Source: Plutella xylostella
Lineage: Eukaryota; Arthropoda; Insecta; Lepidoptera; Plutellidae
Assembly (NCBI RefSeq): GCF_932276165.1
Contig: NC_063994.1
Span: forward strand, 248,001 to 312,000
Direction of reading: 5' to 3'
Length of the DNA stretch: 64,000 nt
This document shows, in pieces, positions 63,650 through 64,000 of the stretch. The position numbers were made by a program, and so were the translations under genes. The first letter of the stretch is position 1. Each line of letters starts with the position of its first letter. Below the pieces are notes generated by a model that was not told the origin of the DNA, made no database searches, and worked only from the letters and a program-made list of their open reading frames with translations.

Positions 63650-64000
63650 TGTTAGCACCAGATGTTAGTTAAGGTGGCAATAGATAGCACTGTAGACAGT
63701 TTTCGAAAAGCATTGTTGACTACCCGCGGTCTTGGGTGTTAAATTTAATGTTTATGTCTACATATGTAGAGATGTTACTGGCTCTGCCTAGCTTGGGGTC
63801 GAATGGCTGTATCTGATATGTCCTTGTTGGGTATGTGAGTATTATGTGTACTGCGCTACACACACATTCATATGGAGGTAATAAACGTCAGTGCGATCTA
63901 AGCAGTCTTGCGTTTCACTTGTGTCCCGTATCTAACAGTGGCGACGATTCGTGTTCTACCCTCTTAAAAATATTATTTTATTAAAAGTGTGCAAAAATGT
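63650..64000. other. TSC1 intron, no gene recognised
   Basis: There is a TAGATAGCACTGTAGA string related to the TAGATGGCGCTG motif at 63682, and otherwise no ORF or repeat I can name. Confidence 0.5.

Overview
This 64 kb window is animal nuclear DNA, almost certainly from a moth or butterfly. It has AT-rich introns with GT-AG junctions around GC-rich exons. Its interspersed repeats are of lepidopteran type: a LEP1-like Helitron with TC...CTAG ends, tRNA-headed SINEs, TTAA-flanked elements and CR1/Jockey-type retrotransposons. The exon models below were assembled by hand from splice signals and codon phase; every junction listed keeps the reading frame.

Three host genes are present. (1) Plus strand, 3847-37453: the 3' ten coding exons of a GRAF-type RhoGAP (PH, RhoGAP, linker, C-terminal SH3); its BAR-domain exons must lie upstream of the window. 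(2) Minus strand, 52287-40955: a complete 14-exon AIFM1 gene (635 codons before the stop). It converges on GRAF and diverges from gene 3. (3) Plus strand, 56968 to beyond the window: the first seven coding exons (708 codons) of TSC1/hamartin, ending inside the coiled coil. The three act separately in the cell: membrane and actin control, the mitochondrial intermembrane space, and the TSC-Rheb-mTORC1 axis.

Mobile DNA fills the introns. GRAF introns hold a Jockey-like fragment (1333-3552), a CR1-like element (5346-12310) split by a TTAA-flanked element (8016-10691), a second Jockey-like fragment (13165-14845), and a three-layer nest at 15605-27565: TTAA element, then a gypsy LTR element with identical 130-bp LTRs, then a CR1-like element with intact ORFs. 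AIFM1 introns hold a LEP1 Helitron, SINEs, a PIF/Harbinger relic and TA-flanked inverted-repeat elements. Upstream of TSC1 lies a TA-flanked element containing a 5S-rRNA-derived SINE and a hAT relic.

The most unusual signal is that all three host genes carry partial tandem duplications of their own exons, each with the adjacent splice site and some intron. Several copies differ from the parent exon only, or mainly, at synonymous positions. Two copies in TSC1 look splice-competent and in frame. Other notable points are a hydrophobic middle ORF overlapping ORF2 in both CR1-like elements, a TATA/CCAAT promoter-like block inside a GRAF intron, and CTCF-core-like CGCTAGATGGCG motifs next to duplicated splice donors.
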